A stretch of 64,000 nt of DNA from JABDLO01 sp041749255 (GCA_041749255.1 JBGTBR010000064.1:71908-135907), one strand, 5' to 3'. Positions 1-10,330 are shown, numbered from the stretch's first letter. Notes: generated by a model from the letters alone, not told the origin. A program made the numbers and translations.

Positions 1-1
1 T

Positions 2-469
2 GGAATGACCGATTATGCTGAATTGGTTGATTTGCTGACCGATGATGACAGTGCAATCAGGTTTTGGGCCATCATGGGTTTGCATCAGCATTTAAACGAA
101 GTAAAGAAATGGTTTCCAAGATTGAAGCCACTGTTAAATGACCCGTCTGAATGTGTACAAATAGCAGCTGCGGAGTTGATTTGTAATTTTGGAAAAGACC
201 ATGAAGCTTTGGCACTATTATCGCAAACAATATCTCATAGTAACCAGGTCATTGGATTGCAGGCAGCAAGAAGCCTGGAATTGTCAGCTATTGAAAAACT
301 ATCGATTTTACCTGAAGTCAATAAAGTGCTCGTATCAAAAATGGCATCTCCCGGGAGTGATTTTCCTTATAAGGATTATAACTACGCTGCTTTTATAGCC
401 TGGTCGCTCGAAGAAGTGATAAAGAATCCGGGGCACTCTGTTCGTGATGGGAAACAGACCGGATTTTAA
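2..469 (+). CDS. C-terminal part of a probable sulfatase (HEAT-like tail)
   Basis: The reading frame is open to the left edge, so this is the 3' end of a gene that begins outside the window. The visible 155 or so residues are helical and HEAT-like: short alternating helices with a 'D.SAIRFWAIMGL' motif near the start and a second repeat around 'ECVQIAAAELICNFG'. In Bacteroidota and Planctomycetota, this kind of tail (paired helices with [VI]R.WA..GL) commonly follows the catalytic domain of type I formylglycine-dependent sulfatases. The catalytic domain is not visible, so the sulfatase call is inference from the tail alone; another HEAT-repeat protein remains possible. The hybrid two-component regulator begins 83 bp downstream on the same strand. 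Confidence 0.45.
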   Translation, partial: GMTDYAELVDLLTDDDSAIRFWAIMGLHQHLNEVKKWFPRLKPLLNDPSECVQIAAAELICNFGKDHEALALLSQTISHSNQVIGLQAARSLELSAIEKLSILPEVNKVLVSKMASPGSDFPYKDYNYAAFIAWSLEEVIKNPGHSVRDGKQTGF

Positions 470-552
470 CTGAAACGCGTAATTAAATTTTTAAATCCAA
501 AAATGTATTATTTTAGTAAATCGTAAAATGTGTATTTTCTTGACAACAAAGC

Positions 553-3500
553 ATGCGGAGAAACGTAATTATACATGAATCGACCCGCAAACAATCACTT
601 AAAAAATGTTCTTTATTGATGCTTAACATCACTTTAAAATTTGTAATATTTTTTTTGTTTTTATCTTCTCTGACTCTGCAATCTCAGAATCAAGACATTT
701 TATTTAAACATTACGGGATCAGAGACGGGTTGCTGTCGAGTCAGATCAATGATATTATCCAGGATAAAGAGGGGTTTTTGTGGTTTGCTACTACATTAGG
801 CGTCAATCGATTTGATGGCTTTTCATTTGAAGATTTTTCTACTGGACTGGGACTCCCTACTCCCAGTGCGATCAGCAGTCTTCTCTGCGACAACGATGGA
901 CAAATTTGGATTGGGACGGAACAACATGGAGTATTTATCTATAATCCCTACAAACATACAGTCGTACATTATGACCAGTCATGTTCCGGCTGTGCCCTGA
1001 AAGATAATTATATACAAGAGATTTTTTTGGACAGTTCCGGCAACATTTGGTTGAGTACATGGTCAGGTCTTGTGCAGTTTAATTCTGATCTCAATCAATT
1101 TGTACTTTATCCATTTTTAACAGAAAGGAGTCAAACCCTGTTTAACTATAATGTCATTTTGAAAATAGTGGAGGGTTCCGGAGGTAAACTCTGGCTTGGG
1201 ACATGGGGCGGAGGTTTGCACTCTTTTGACCCGCAGACCAAGGTTTTTGAGCACTTCGAAAATTTGTCATCTGAACAAAGATCCAATCCTACCTGGGTTA
1301 GAGACCTTGCATTTGACCACAAAGGAATCTTGTGGGTAGCGACCATTGGAGAAGGTCTGTTTTCTTATGATTTAACCAACGGCGTATGGAAACAGTATAC
1401 TTTTTATGAAGAAAGCAAGTCTCCGGGCTATAATAGACTTTTGGCACTTCATTTTTACAATGAGGATGAACTTTGGATCGGAACTGAAAATGGTCTGATT
1501 CGTTTTAATACCTCCTTAAAGAAATACCAAATAATAAAAGATGATGGGTATGGAAAATTGCAGGATAAATATGTCAACAAAATATTTTTAGATAATCACA
1601 GGGGCATATGGGTGAATGCGGGTGGATTAAACTATTACAACACAGGCGGGTCAAAATTTACTTTGTACAAAAAAACTTTTTCAGAAAATTCTCTTTCTGA
1701 CAACGAAGTGTATGCATTTTTCGAAAGGAATGCCAATGAGTTTTGGATATCGACGAATAAAGGCCTAAATACATTTGATCCGCATAGTGAGCATTTTTCA
1801 GAACTTGCCATTTTTCCCGGAGTTCTCCATTTGATGAAACGGAGAAACGAGAATGAAATAGTTGCAGCTAGCCTTTACAATGGTATTCATATTTGGAATG
1901 GAAAAACATCAGATCTGCAAAGCTATACCGTACATTCAGCAGATAAAAGCAAATCATTACTTCATGCACAGACCCTTGATATGGAGGTTGATTCACACGG
2001 AAACGTATGGATTGGAAGTCAATATGGTTTAAGTTGCCTCAGGAAATCAGACAATAGTTTTTTCCACCTAACTGAAGAAGCTAAATACAGTAAAGGGTTA
2101 CTCAGCTTTTCCGTACCCAATGTTTTATTGGATCATCAAGAGAAGATATGGGTAAATAATGGAAAGCACTTTTTAAAATTAGATCATGTAGATCCCATCT
2201 TATTTCAGGCAAGTGGTCCATCGGGAATTATCCTTGACACTACCTTATTTTCTTTTTCCCTCCAATATACTAATACTGCAAATAGTGGCAGGGCAAAACA
2301 TTTTGATGGAATATATTTTTGGATTTCAGACAATGGCTTGGTGAGATGGGATCCCCAGACAAATGACCAAAGAAGATTCAATAAATCAGATGGTTTGGCA
2401 AGTCTTGATATTAAAAACGTCACCAGCGATAAAGCCAATGGGATTTGGATAGCAACGGATAATGGAGTGTCATACTTGAATTTACGAACTGAAGAAATCA
2501 CTAACTTTTACGAAGAAGATGGTTTGCAAGGGAATAATTTTTCCAGGTGGGCTTCACTTAAATCTTCTGATGGCAGCATTTACCTTGGAGGAAATGGAGG
2601 TTTCAACATAATCCGTCCTGAAGAAATTGAATTAAATCCCTATTTACCTCCTGTAAAATTTGTCGGCTTGCGAATATTTAATGATCCGGTAAAAATGGTA
2701 TTGCCTCAAATGAGTGAAAGTGACCGGGATGTGTTCAGCATAGAACAAAATATTAGTTATCTGAAGGACTTGAAACTTTCGTGGCGCCAAAATAATCTGA
2801 CGATTGAGTTTACAGCCCTAAACTACTTGTATCCCGGGCAAAATCAATTTGAATACCTGCTGGAAGGAGTGGATAAAGAATGGTATCAAATAAATAACAG
2901 ACGTTTTGTATCATTTTCAAATCTTCCCGAGGGAAAATGGTTGACGCTCAGGGTTCGTGGAAGTAATAATAATGGCATTTGGTCCAATAAGGAAGCATCG
3001 CTCAGAATTTTTGTTAAACCCCCTATTTGGAATACTACCTGGTTTAAAGTGTTCATGACTGTTTTACTATTGACTATCATAGTTGGGGTTTACAGGATAC
3101 GTATTGTTCAGCTTAAAAACAGACAGAAAGAACTGGAACTTAAAATAAAAGAGCGCACCGTAGAAGTTGAAAAACAAAAGAGAGAAATTGAAAATCAGAA
3201 TAAGATCCTATCTGTCCAATCTGGCAAACTTGTACAGCAAAAGCAAGCATTGGAGATACAAAACAAAAACACGCTACTCTTTAGTGAAATGGGTAAGAAG
3301 ATCACTGCTTCTATCGATTTGCGGGAGATATTCAAGAACATTTACTTTCTTCTCAGTGATGTTTTTAATTCACTCCATTTAGCGATAGGGCAGCTCGATA
3401 AAGAAAAAAGTATAGTGAGTTATTGGGAAATGAACGGGGGTAAAGTGACAAATCAGTCCATTGGGCTGGAAGAAATAAACAGACTTTCGAGTTACTCAAT

Positions 3501-5382
3501 TCAACACAACGAAACCATTTTTTCCAACGATTTAAAAAGTGATGTATATACTTATTTAAAATTGCCACATAAGGTGTATGAGGATGAGGGTTTTCAGTCC
3601 GCCATGTATATACCTTTGGTTTCTCCTACAAAAAGTCCTATTGGAGTATTGGTGATAAAAAGCGAATTGGCCAATGCATTCAATGAAGATCATTTTGAAT
3701 TACTAAAAAACATTGCCATTTATATTGCCATCGCCCTCGATAATTCGATCACGTATAATAAGCTTGAACAACAGTCTGAGCAACTTCGCGAAATGGATAG
3801 AGTTAAAACGAGATTTTACACCCATATTTCTCACGAATTCAGAACACCGCTTTCTCTGATACTTGGGCCTGTTGAGGAAATGTTGCCGGAAGAAAATCTC
3901 ACACTAAAGCAAAAGGAATATTTAAAGATCATTAATCAAAATGGCAGGCGTCTGCTTCGGCTGGTTACACAAATACTCGACATCTCGAAACTTGATGATG
4001 GAGTGCTTAGATTAAACGTGGTAAAAGGCAACATATTGGAGACCATTTTTACCATTGCTGAATCATTCCGATTTATAGCAAACACAAAAGGTATTCATTT
4101 TGAAACCATGTGCTCCTCCCAGGAAATAACAGGGTATTTTGACAAAGATAAATTAGAGAAAATCATTTATAATCTTTTACACAATGCATTTAAGTATACG
4201 GATGGAGGTGAAAGAGTAAACATTCATATAACAACTGAACCACTCAATGGAAACGCTGAATTTGCTTGCATTACCATAATGGATACAGGAATTGGGATTC
4301 CGGAAAATCAATTACATAAGATATTCGAACAGTATTACAGGGTAGAAAACCAATCTACCCAAAGGCAATATGGAACTGGTATAGGTTTGTCACTGGTCCA
4401 TAAGTTGATTCAATTGCACCATGGACAAATTCACGTTGAAAGTTCAGAGGGGAAGGGCACTACCTTTACTGTAAAAATTCCTCTGGATCAATCTCAATAC
4501 GCCCCCAAAGAGATCACAGAAACAACCACAATAAACCCAGATTTTAACTTACACCTGGCTGATCATGGCGAAGAATCCATTATAAGCGATGTACTATTGC
4601 CTGGAAGTCAAACCAGAAGAAAAGTATTATTGGTGGAGGATAACCTTGGATTAATGATATTTTTAAAGAATATTTTATGGGAACAATTTGATATTCTTAC
4701 TGCTGAAAATGGTATTTCCGGATTGGAGCTGTTAGAAAAAGAACGTCCGGCTCTCGTGCTTTCCGATGTGATGATGCCGGCAATGGATGGAATGGAATTG
4801 TGCAAAAGGATTAAGAAAAATCCGGAGACCAATCACATACCAGTAATATTGTTAACAGCCAAATCTACTGATATTGACCGGTTAAAAGGCATGGAATCAG
4901 GTGCGGATATGTATCTCACTAAACCGGTCAACAGTAATTTGCTGGTAATGACCATTAAAAATTTGATCACCTCCCGGGATAATGTAAAGAAAAGATATTC
5001 TGATAAACTTTCTCAGAATGCTGACATATTATCCATGAAAGATGCCGATCAGGAATTTATCAGAAGGGTATATAGGGTTTTGGAGGAAAACTTAAATAAT
5101 GAAAATTTAAATATCGACACTTTTGTAAATCAATTGGGAATCAGCCGTACACTTTTGTATGAGAAAGTGAAGGCGGCTACAGGCCATTCTCTGAATAAAC
5201 TCATGAAAAACTACCGGATGAACTATGCGGCAAAACTCTTACTTGAACATCACTATCTTTCATTTGAGCTTGCGTATAAAGTGGGCTTTAGTGACCCGAA
5301 ATACTTCGGAAAGTGTTTTAAAGCGCACTTTGGCAAATCGCCAAAAGAATACCTTCAGGATAAGTTGGCTCAGTTGCAGTGA
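553..5382 (+). CDS. Hybrid two-component system sensor/regulator (HTCS) with a GAF domain
   Basis: One-piece sensor kinase, response regulator and AraC-type activator, 1609 aa. It normally senses a glycan fragment in the periplasm and switches on a polysaccharide-use operon. Order of parts: signal segment (residues 23-45), Reg_prop beta-propeller repeats (about 50-720; repeated 'G.LWFAT..G...F' blades), Y_Y_Y domain (about 750-825), one membrane segment (about 830-853), coiled coil (855-905), GAF domain (about 905-1065), HisKA with phospho-acceptor H1094 in 'SHEFRTP', HATPase (about 1195-1310), receiver with phospho-acceptor D1405 in 'LSDVMMP', and AraC helix-turn-helix (about 1500-1605). The GAF domain is an addition to the usual plan and makes the protein long for the family. 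A start at M23 (position 619) would give a more conventional signal peptide. No SusC/SusD genes are in the window, so the target operon is probably to the left. Confidence 0.93.
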   Translation: MRRNVIIHESTRKQSLKKCSLLMLNITLKFVIFFLFLSSLTLQSQNQDILFKHYGIRDGLLSSQINDIIQDKEGFLWFATTLGVNRFDGFSFEDFSTGLGLPTPSAISSLLCDNDGQIWIGTEQHGVFIYNPYKHTVVHYDQSCSGCALKDNYIQEIFLDSSGNIWLSTWSGLVQFNSDLNQFVLYPFLTERSQTLFNYNVILKIVEGSGGKLWLGTWGGGLHSFDPQTKVFEHFENLSSEQRSNPTWVRDLAFDHKGILWVATIGEGLFSYDLTNGVWKQYTFYEESKSPGYNRLLALHFYNEDELWIGTENGLIRFNTSLKKYQIIKDDGYGKLQDKYVNKIFLDNHRGIWVNAGGLNYYNTGGSKFTLYKKTFSENSLSDNEVYAFFERNANEFWISTNKGLNTFDPHSEHFSELAIFPGVLHLMKRRNENEIVAASLYNGIHIWNGKTSDLQSYTVHSADKSKSLLHAQTLDMEVDSHGNVWIGSQYGLSCLRKSDNSFFHLTEEAKYSKGLLSFSVPNVLLDHQEKIWVNNGKHFLKLDHVDPILFQASGPSGIILDTTLFSFSLQYTNTANSGRAKHFDGIYFWISDNGLVRWDPQTNDQRRFNKSDGLASLDIKNVTSDKANGIWIATDNGVSYLNLRTEEITNFYEEDGLQGNNFSRWASLKSSDGSIYLGGNGGFNIIRPEEIELNPYLPPVKFVGLRIFNDPVKMVLPQMSESDRDVFSIEQNISYLKDLKLSWRQNNLTIEFTALNYLYPGQNQFEYLLEGVDKEWYQINNRRFVSFSNLPEGKWLTLRVRGSNNNGIWSNKEASLRIFVKPPIWNTTWFKVFMTVLLLTIIVGVYRIRIVQLKNRQKELELKIKERTVEVEKQKREIENQNKILSVQSGKLVQQKQALEIQNKNTLLFSEMGKKITASIDLREIFKNIYFLLSDVFNSLHLAIGQLDKEKSIVSYWEMNGGKVTNQSIGLEEINRLSSYSIQHNETIFSNDLKSDVYTYLKLPHKVYEDEGFQSAMYIPLVSPTKSPIGVLVIKSELANAFNEDHFELLKNIAIYIAIALDNSITYNKLEQQSEQLREMDRVKTRFYTHISHEFRTPLSLILGPVEEMLPEENLTLKQKEYLKIINQNGRRLLRLVTQILDISKLDDGVLRLNVVKGNILETIFTIAESFRFIANTKGIHFETMCSSQEITGYFDKDKLEKIIYNLLHNAFKYTDGGERVNIHITTEPLNGNAEFACITIMDTGIGIPENQLHKIFEQYYRVENQSTQRQYGTGIGLSLVHKLIQLHHGQIHVESSEGKGTTFTVKIPLDQSQYAPKEITETTTINPDFNLHLADHGEESIISDVLLPGSQTRRKVLLVEDNLGLMIFLKNILWEQFDILTAENGISGLELLEKERPALVLSDVMMPAMDGMELCKRIKKNPETNHIPVILLTAKSTDIDRLKGMESGADMYLTKPVNSNLLVMTIKNLITSRDNVKKRYSDKLSQNADILSMKDADQEFIRRVYRVLEENLNNENLNIDTFVNQLGISRTLLYEKVKAATGHSLNKLMKNYRMNYAAKLLLEHHYLSFELAYKVGFSDPKYFGKCFKAHFGKSPKEYLQDKLAQLQ

Positions 5383-5424
5383 GTTAAATGGTACGTAAAC
5401 TGGTCATAATTCTCAAATCGAACC

Positions 5425-5853
5425 CTATCGTGCATTTTCCAAAATAAAATTTATGGCTTCACGGTAACCCTCTAATCCTTTGCCAACTATGCTATGAATA
5501 CACACTTCCTTTAGGTAGGAATGGTGTCTGAATGTTTCTCTTTGGTAAATGTTTGAAATATGGACTTCTACCACGGGTGTATCTATGGATTTAATCGCAT
5601 CAGCAATAGAGATAGATGTATGGGTTAATGCGCCTGCATTAAGAATGATGCCATCAATAATAAAACCAACTTCATGAAGTTTGTCAATAATATCCCCCTC
5701 GTGATTGGATTGATAATAGTTGAGCGCTATGTCTTTATACTCGTCTTCGAGATCGGCAAAAAAGGAGTGAAAAGTACGGGTGCCGTAAATAGCGGTCTCC
5801 CGCGTTCCCAATAAATTCAGATTGGGACCATTGATGATAAGGATATTCTTCAT
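5425..5853 (-). CDS. aroQ: Type II 3-dehydroquinate dehydratase
   Basis: Removes water from 3-dehydroquinate to give 3-dehydroshikimate, the third step of the shikimate pathway to aromatic amino acids; cytosolic, usually a dodecamer. The 142-aa length is normal for the type II family. Visible signature parts are the N-terminal 'NGPNLNLLGTRE' with catalytic Tyr23 in 'AIYG', the 'SNHEGDIID' loop, the 'LNAGALTHTS' segment and 'EVHISNIYQRE' with the active-site His. The gene lies 4 bp after the recQ stop codon on the same strand, so the two are probably co-transcribed with recQ first. No regulatory site of its own is visible. Confidence 0.96.
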   Translation of the reverse strand: MKNILIINGPNLNLLGTRETAIYGTRTFHSFFADLEDEYKDIALNYYQSNHEGDIIDKLHEVGFIIDGIILNAGALTHTSISIADAIKSIDTPVVEVHISNIYQRETFRHHSYLKEVCIHSIVGKGLEGYREAINFILENAR

Positions 5854-5857
5854 AGTG

Positions 5858-8077
5858 CTAGTTCACTACTTCTGAGACAAATTTGATCCTGACCATTAGT
5901 ATTTCTTCAAGGGTGATGTCGTCTTCATGGAGTTCGTGATATGCATTATCTACAGATCCGGATTCCGCTTCCTGGAAGTATTCCATTATGGTCTCTACCA
6001 CATCTTCATCCAAATTATCCTCTATGTAATAATTGATATTCAACTTAGTACCGGCATCAACAATCATGTTGAGTTCTTCCAACAGTTTTTCCATATTGAA
6101 TTTCAGTGTGTCAGCAATATCTTCAAAAGGCATCTTTTTGTCTATGGCCTGGATGATAGACACTTTATCTCTCGATTTATCAGCTACCTGCTTCATTACG
6201 AAGTCAGAAGGCCGGTCAATTTCATTTTCTTCTACATAATCTTTAATGAGTTCAATAAAGGGCTTTCCAAATTTTAACGCCTTTTCTTTATTGACACCTG
6301 ATATTTTAGTCATATCATCAATGGAAATCGGATAAAAAGTGGCCATATCCTGCAATGCAGGTTCTGAAAACAATATCCAGGGCTGTAGACTTTTTCTTTT
6401 AGCCTCGCTTTTTCGCAAATCTGTGAGCAATTTCATCAGCATATCATCAAGTGCAGCGCCAGGTGACATGTCTGAAACAAAATCATCCCCTTCAGCGTCG
6501 GAATAGTCCCTGTTGAGAGGCACTTTGAGTTTAGTAGGAGACTTTATAAATTGTAAACCTTTTTCAGTGAGCTTAAGTACGCCGTATTCTTCAATTTCTT
6601 TAAACAATAAATCATTTAAAATGGCTTGCCGGAAAATGGAATGCCAAAACAATTCATCTCTATGCTTACCTACCCCAAACAACTCCAGCTTGTCAAATCT
6701 GAAATCCTTCATTTGCTTTGAGTTCCGGCCAGTGACAAACTCCACCAATGGTTTTACAGTATGCCTTTCTGAAAGGGCTTGAACCGTTTTCAATGCATCT
6801 CTCATTTCTTTGCTGACTTCTTCCTTATCCTTAGGATGTTTGCAGTTATCACACATATTTTTGCAATCAGCTGTATCAAAGGACTCTCCAAAATAATGAA
6901 GTAGAAATTGTCGACGACAAGTACTCGTTTCGGCATATGCAATGATTTCTTCCATAAGTTGTGCTCCCAATTCCCGCTCAGCTACAGGTTTATCGCGAAG
7001 AAATTTTTCCAGCTTAAGGATATCTTTATAGGAATAAAATGCCAGACATTTTCCGTCCAGGCCATCTCTGCCTCCTCGACCGGTTTCCTGATAGTAATTT
7101 TCTATACTTTTTGGAATATCGTAATGGATTACAAATCGCACATCGGGTTTGTCAATTCCCATACCAAAAGCAATTGTAGCGACAATCACCTCTATCTCCT
7201 CCATCAGAAAATCGTCCTGAACCCTGGATCTTGTTTTAGCATCCAGTCCTGCATGATATGGTGAGGCTTTTATGCCATTCACAGTCAAAATTTTAGCAAT
7301 TTCTTCTGTAGTTTTTCGTGCTTGAACGTAAATGATACCCGTCTTACCGGGCATGGTTTTGATAAACTGTACTATGCTTTTATAGGTTTGGTCTTTATTG
7401 ATCTTGGGTCTGATCTCATAGTAAAGGTTGTCTCTGTTAAATGAAGATATGAAAGTATCATGATCTTCCATATCCAGATTTTTTACAATGTCTGTTTGTA
7501 CTTTGGGTGTAGCAGTGGCTGTTAACGCAATGACTGGGATATTTTTCCCTATTGCGTCGATCATGAGTTTGATTCTTCTATATTCAGGTCGGAAGTCATG
7601 ACCCCATTCAGAAATACAATGCGCCTCGTCAACGGCAACAAAAGAAATATTGGTTTTTCTGAAAAACAAAATATTCTCATCTTTTGTCAGTGTTTCTGGA
7701 GCGACAAAAAGCATTTTTGTTTTACCTGCTCTAATATCAGCTTTTACCTGCATCATCTGTCCTTTATTGAGAGATGAATTGAGAAAATGGGCAACGTCAT
7801 CATTGCCACTGTAGGCTCTGATGGAGTCCACCTGGTTTTTCATCAATGCGATCAAAGGAGAAATAATAATTGCTGTTCCAGGAAGTAATATTGCCGGCAA
7901 TTGATAACACAACGATTTTCCGCCACCTGTAGGCATAATTACAAAGGTGTCTTTACCATTCATTACACTTTGGACAATTGCTTCCTGGGTGTCCTTAAAA
8001 TGATCAAACCCGAAATATTGATGCAAAGCTTGTTTTAAATCAACTGAAGTATATGCTGTATCCATCTCTTTTACCAT
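5858..8077 (-). CDS. recQ: ATP-dependent DNA helicase RecQ
   Basis: 3'-5' DNA helicase used in recombination and in repair of stalled replication forks. Superfamily 2 motifs are clear: Walker A 'PTGGGKS', 'DEAHCISEWGHDFRPEYR', and motif VI 'QETGRGGRDG'. These are followed by the RecQ zinc-binding cysteines (around 'CDNCKHP'), winged helix and an HRDC domain (around 'LQPWILFSEPALQDMA'). After the HRDC domain comes a further helical C-terminal region of roughly 130 residues, making the protein 739 aa compared with about 610 for the E. coli enzyme; such an extension is common in Bacteroidota RecQ. A start at Met5 (position 8065) is equally possible. It is the first gene of a pair with aroQ. Confidence 0.96.
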   Translation of the reverse strand: MVKEMDTAYTSVDLKQALHQYFGFDHFKDTQEAIVQSVMNGKDTFVIMPTGGGKSLCYQLPAILLPGTAIIISPLIALMKNQVDSIRAYSGNDDVAHFLNSSLNKGQMMQVKADIRAGKTKMLFVAPETLTKDENILFFRKTNISFVAVDEAHCISEWGHDFRPEYRRIKLMIDAIGKNIPVIALTATATPKVQTDIVKNLDMEDHDTFISSFNRDNLYYEIRPKINKDQTYKSIVQFIKTMPGKTGIIYVQARKTTEEIAKILTVNGIKASPYHAGLDAKTRSRVQDDFLMEEIEVIVATIAFGMGIDKPDVRFVIHYDIPKSIENYYQETGRGGRDGLDGKCLAFYSYKDILKLEKFLRDKPVAERELGAQLMEEIIAYAETSTCRRQFLLHYFGESFDTADCKNMCDNCKHPKDKEEVSKEMRDALKTVQALSERHTVKPLVEFVTGRNSKQMKDFRFDKLELFGVGKHRDELFWHSIFRQAILNDLLFKEIEEYGVLKLTEKGLQFIKSPTKLKVPLNRDYSDAEGDDFVSDMSPGAALDDMLMKLLTDLRKSEAKRKSLQPWILFSEPALQDMATFYPISIDDMTKISGVNKEKALKFGKPFIELIKDYVEENEIDRPSDFVMKQVADKSRDKVSIIQAIDKKMPFEDIADTLKFNMEKLLEELNMIVDAGTKLNINYYIEDNLDEDVVETIMEYFQEAESGSVDNAYHELHEDDITLEEILMVRIKFVSEVVN

Positions 8078-8752
8078 TGTTTAGACCGTAGCCTGTCCAT
8101 TTGAGGACAATGAATGTAACGATCTGCTTTTTCAAAATTATATAAGTTCTTTTGTTTATTCATTCTACATTGAATCTTTACTACTGTTTTATTCTCTTAA
8201 TGAGTTATTGTATCGCGTATGCCGTAAAGATTTTTTTAACGCACTTGAGTAAAAAGTTCACTCGTAGTATCCCCTACATAAGACTTCAAAGACCGGAAAA
8301 AAGATTTTGACCTTATATAGATAGGATGGGGTCGGAAAGCATTCGAAATATACAATATTAGTATACTCCCATGCTCAAGTACTCAAAAATGTCATTCTTA
8401 TGTTTTCAATTTTCACTTGTATTTATGCGAATTCCTGGATGTCTTATTATTTGCAAAAGCATAAAAAGCAGAAATTTTAATCATCAAAGCTCCTTTTATT
8501 AATCAAATACTGATTTTCATACGGTTAATGAAATTTTTATACTTCATTTTAATTTGAGAGCATTAAATCTAAAAATACATTTATTTCATAAATAAATCTA
8601 TTGTATGCAAGAAAATTTTCTGTTTTGTTGCAATCTTTTCTGGATAAATGAAAATTGATTATAGCAAATCGAATTCTCTTTTTAGATTAAAGTGATTCCC
8701 CTTGTGGGCTATTTTATATGGGATCTGAATGAATTAATTTCTCAATACAAAA
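8078..8752. other. 675-bp intergenic region between recQ and the MscS gene
   Basis: AT-rich spacer. The recQ promoter should be near its left end (recQ reads leftward), while its right end is downstream of the mechanosensitive channel gene. I found no convincing gene, tRNA or strong terminator here. The only short inverted repeat I noticed is GAGT/ACTC near 8250-8270, which is too weak to call. The left part (about 8220-8350) is less AT-rich than the rest and could be a decayed gene or a small RNA, but nothing supports either directly. Confidence 0.4.
8133..8140 (-). promoter_or_regulatory. Candidate -7 element for recQ-aroQ
   Basis: On the minus strand this reads TAATTTTG, an exact match to the Bacteroidota -7 form TAnnTTTG. 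It would place the transcript start about 50 bp before the recQ start codon. I see no clear TTG/TTTG -33 element at the expected distance, so support is partial. Confidence 0.35.
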
Positions 8753-10330
8753 CTATACTCGATCTTTGTTTACCAAATCTACTGTTTCCGAATTATTTTC
8801 CTTTTCAGGAAACTTCTCGAGATAGATGGAGGAAGAAGGAAAAGCAAAACCTACATCTATTTCTTGTGCCAATTCTATAATCCGGTATATCACTTCTTCT
8901 TTTAGAGATAGCTCTTCTTCAAAATCCCTTGTTTCGATATACACCCTGAAAAAAATATCGATGGATGAAGGACCCAGATTATTTAAATAGATCATGACCC
9001 TCTCATTATTTATTCTGGGATGATCCAGTGCAAGTTGTCTTAAAGATTCAATATATTTCCTCAGCTTGTCAACCGGGGTAATATACATAAGATTTATTGT
9101 AGTTCTGAACATCCGGAGTTCTCTTACTCCCAGATTATTGAGAGTATTATTGGAAATCGTGCCATTTGGAACAGAAATAATGGAGGTATCAGGTTTCATA
9201 ATTCTTGTTGACCTGAAACCTACTTCAACAACACTTCCTTCTATCTCACCCGACATAATATAATCCCCGATTTGAAAGGGCTTATCGAAAAAAATCATAA
9301 TAGAACCAATCAGGTTTTTTACAGTGTCCTGGGCTGCCAGAGCCAAAGCCAGGCCACCAATAGAAATACCTGCAATAATAGCTGTGATATTTACTTGAAG
9401 TAAATGAAGTATATGAAATGTTGTGATAATGATTATCCCAACTTTGATAGTCTTCGTAATCATGGGAACCAATTGGTCATCTAGTTTGCTTTCGGTTTTT
9501 AGTGCCATATCTCTCAGATATACTTTGATGATATCGATGATCCCAAAAGCCAACATCATAACAAAAATCACAACGACAATTTTTAAACCTTTCTGTAGAA
9601 AAGTAGACAGCTTAACCGGCAATTGCAAAACCGGTATAAAATAAATAAGTAAAGTAAAAACCAGTACCAGGCTAAGTTTACCATCTGCCTTTCTGAGCAA
9701 ATCCGTTTTTTCTATATTCAGAATGCTACTTTTCCAAAATGATCTCGATATGACGAAATCAAGGAGTTTGCTCAATAAAAAATGAAATAAAAAACTAAGG
9801 AGAATAAGTATAATGATCCCAATGTATTGCCACCCATACAGGCCTAAATATTTTTTCCCACCTTGATAACTGGTGAATTCTATGAGTTTATCAAGGCCAA
9901 AAGGATAGGTAGCCCTATACAAAATCGGAATGGATCTGGCCGTCTTTAAAGAGTAGGTCCAAAGACCTTCTTCCCTTTCCAGATAGACATCTGGCAATTC
10001 TGATGGAAAAGGAAAATACACATGATCCCTGGCAATGGAATCCCTGAAGAGACTGTCCTTAGGAATGCGATTGACCATAACGTATAATCCTTTGCCATCA
10101 AATATCCTTTTCAGTTTAATGGCCAGCTCTACCCTGTGAGTACTATCCAGGGTTGGGTGAAATGATAATGCAGAAATTTCGGGAAAATATTGATCATCCT
10201 GTAAGTTAGCCAGATGTTCGTAAACAGCCCGGTAGGGATTTTCATATCCAATGTTCTGCTGTGCAGAAACAGATAAGCCCGAGGCGAGAATGAAAAAAGT
10301 AAGATAAAAATTCTTTAAAAAGCGCTCCAT
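8753..10330 (-). CDS. MscS-family small-conductance mechanosensitive channel
   Basis: Inner-membrane channel that opens under membrane tension to release solutes during osmotic downshock. With the start at 10330 the protein is 525 aa and begins with a signal peptide ending near 'SVSAQQ'. A soluble periplasmic region of about 130-150 residues follows, then several membrane segments, the Gly/Ala-rich pore helix ('GISIGGLALALAAQ'), and the MscS beta domain ('IFFDKPFQIGDYI...VEVGFRSTRI') with the 'PNGTISNNTLNN' segment. A longer reading to 10381 adds 17 residues before the signal peptide and is unlikely. The gene stands alone, divergent from the recombinase gene at 10537. It is larger than E. coli MscS (286 aa) because of the periplasmic region and extra membrane helices. 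Confidence 0.9.
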   Translation of the reverse strand: MERFLKNFYLTFFILASGLSVSAQQNIGYENPYRAVYEHLANLQDDQYFPEISALSFHPTLDSTHRVELAIKLKRIFDGKGLYVMVNRIPKDSLFRDSIARDHVYFPFPSELPDVYLEREEGLWTYSLKTARSIPILYRATYPFGLDKLIEFTSYQGGKKYLGLYGWQYIGIIILILLSFLFHFLLSKLLDFVISRSFWKSSILNIEKTDLLRKADGKLSLVLVFTLLIYFIPVLQLPVKLSTFLQKGLKIVVVIFVMMLAFGIIDIIKVYLRDMALKTESKLDDQLVPMITKTIKVGIIIITTFHILHLLQVNITAIIAGISIGGLALALAAQDTVKNLIGSIMIFFDKPFQIGDYIMSGEIEGSVVEVGFRSTRIMKPDTSIISVPNGTISNNTLNNLGVRELRMFRTTINLMYITPVDKLRKYIESLRQLALDHPRINNERVMIYLNNLGPSSIDIFFRVYIETRDFEEELSLKEEVIYRIIELAQEIDVGFAFPSSSIYLEKFPEKENNSETVDLVNKDRV

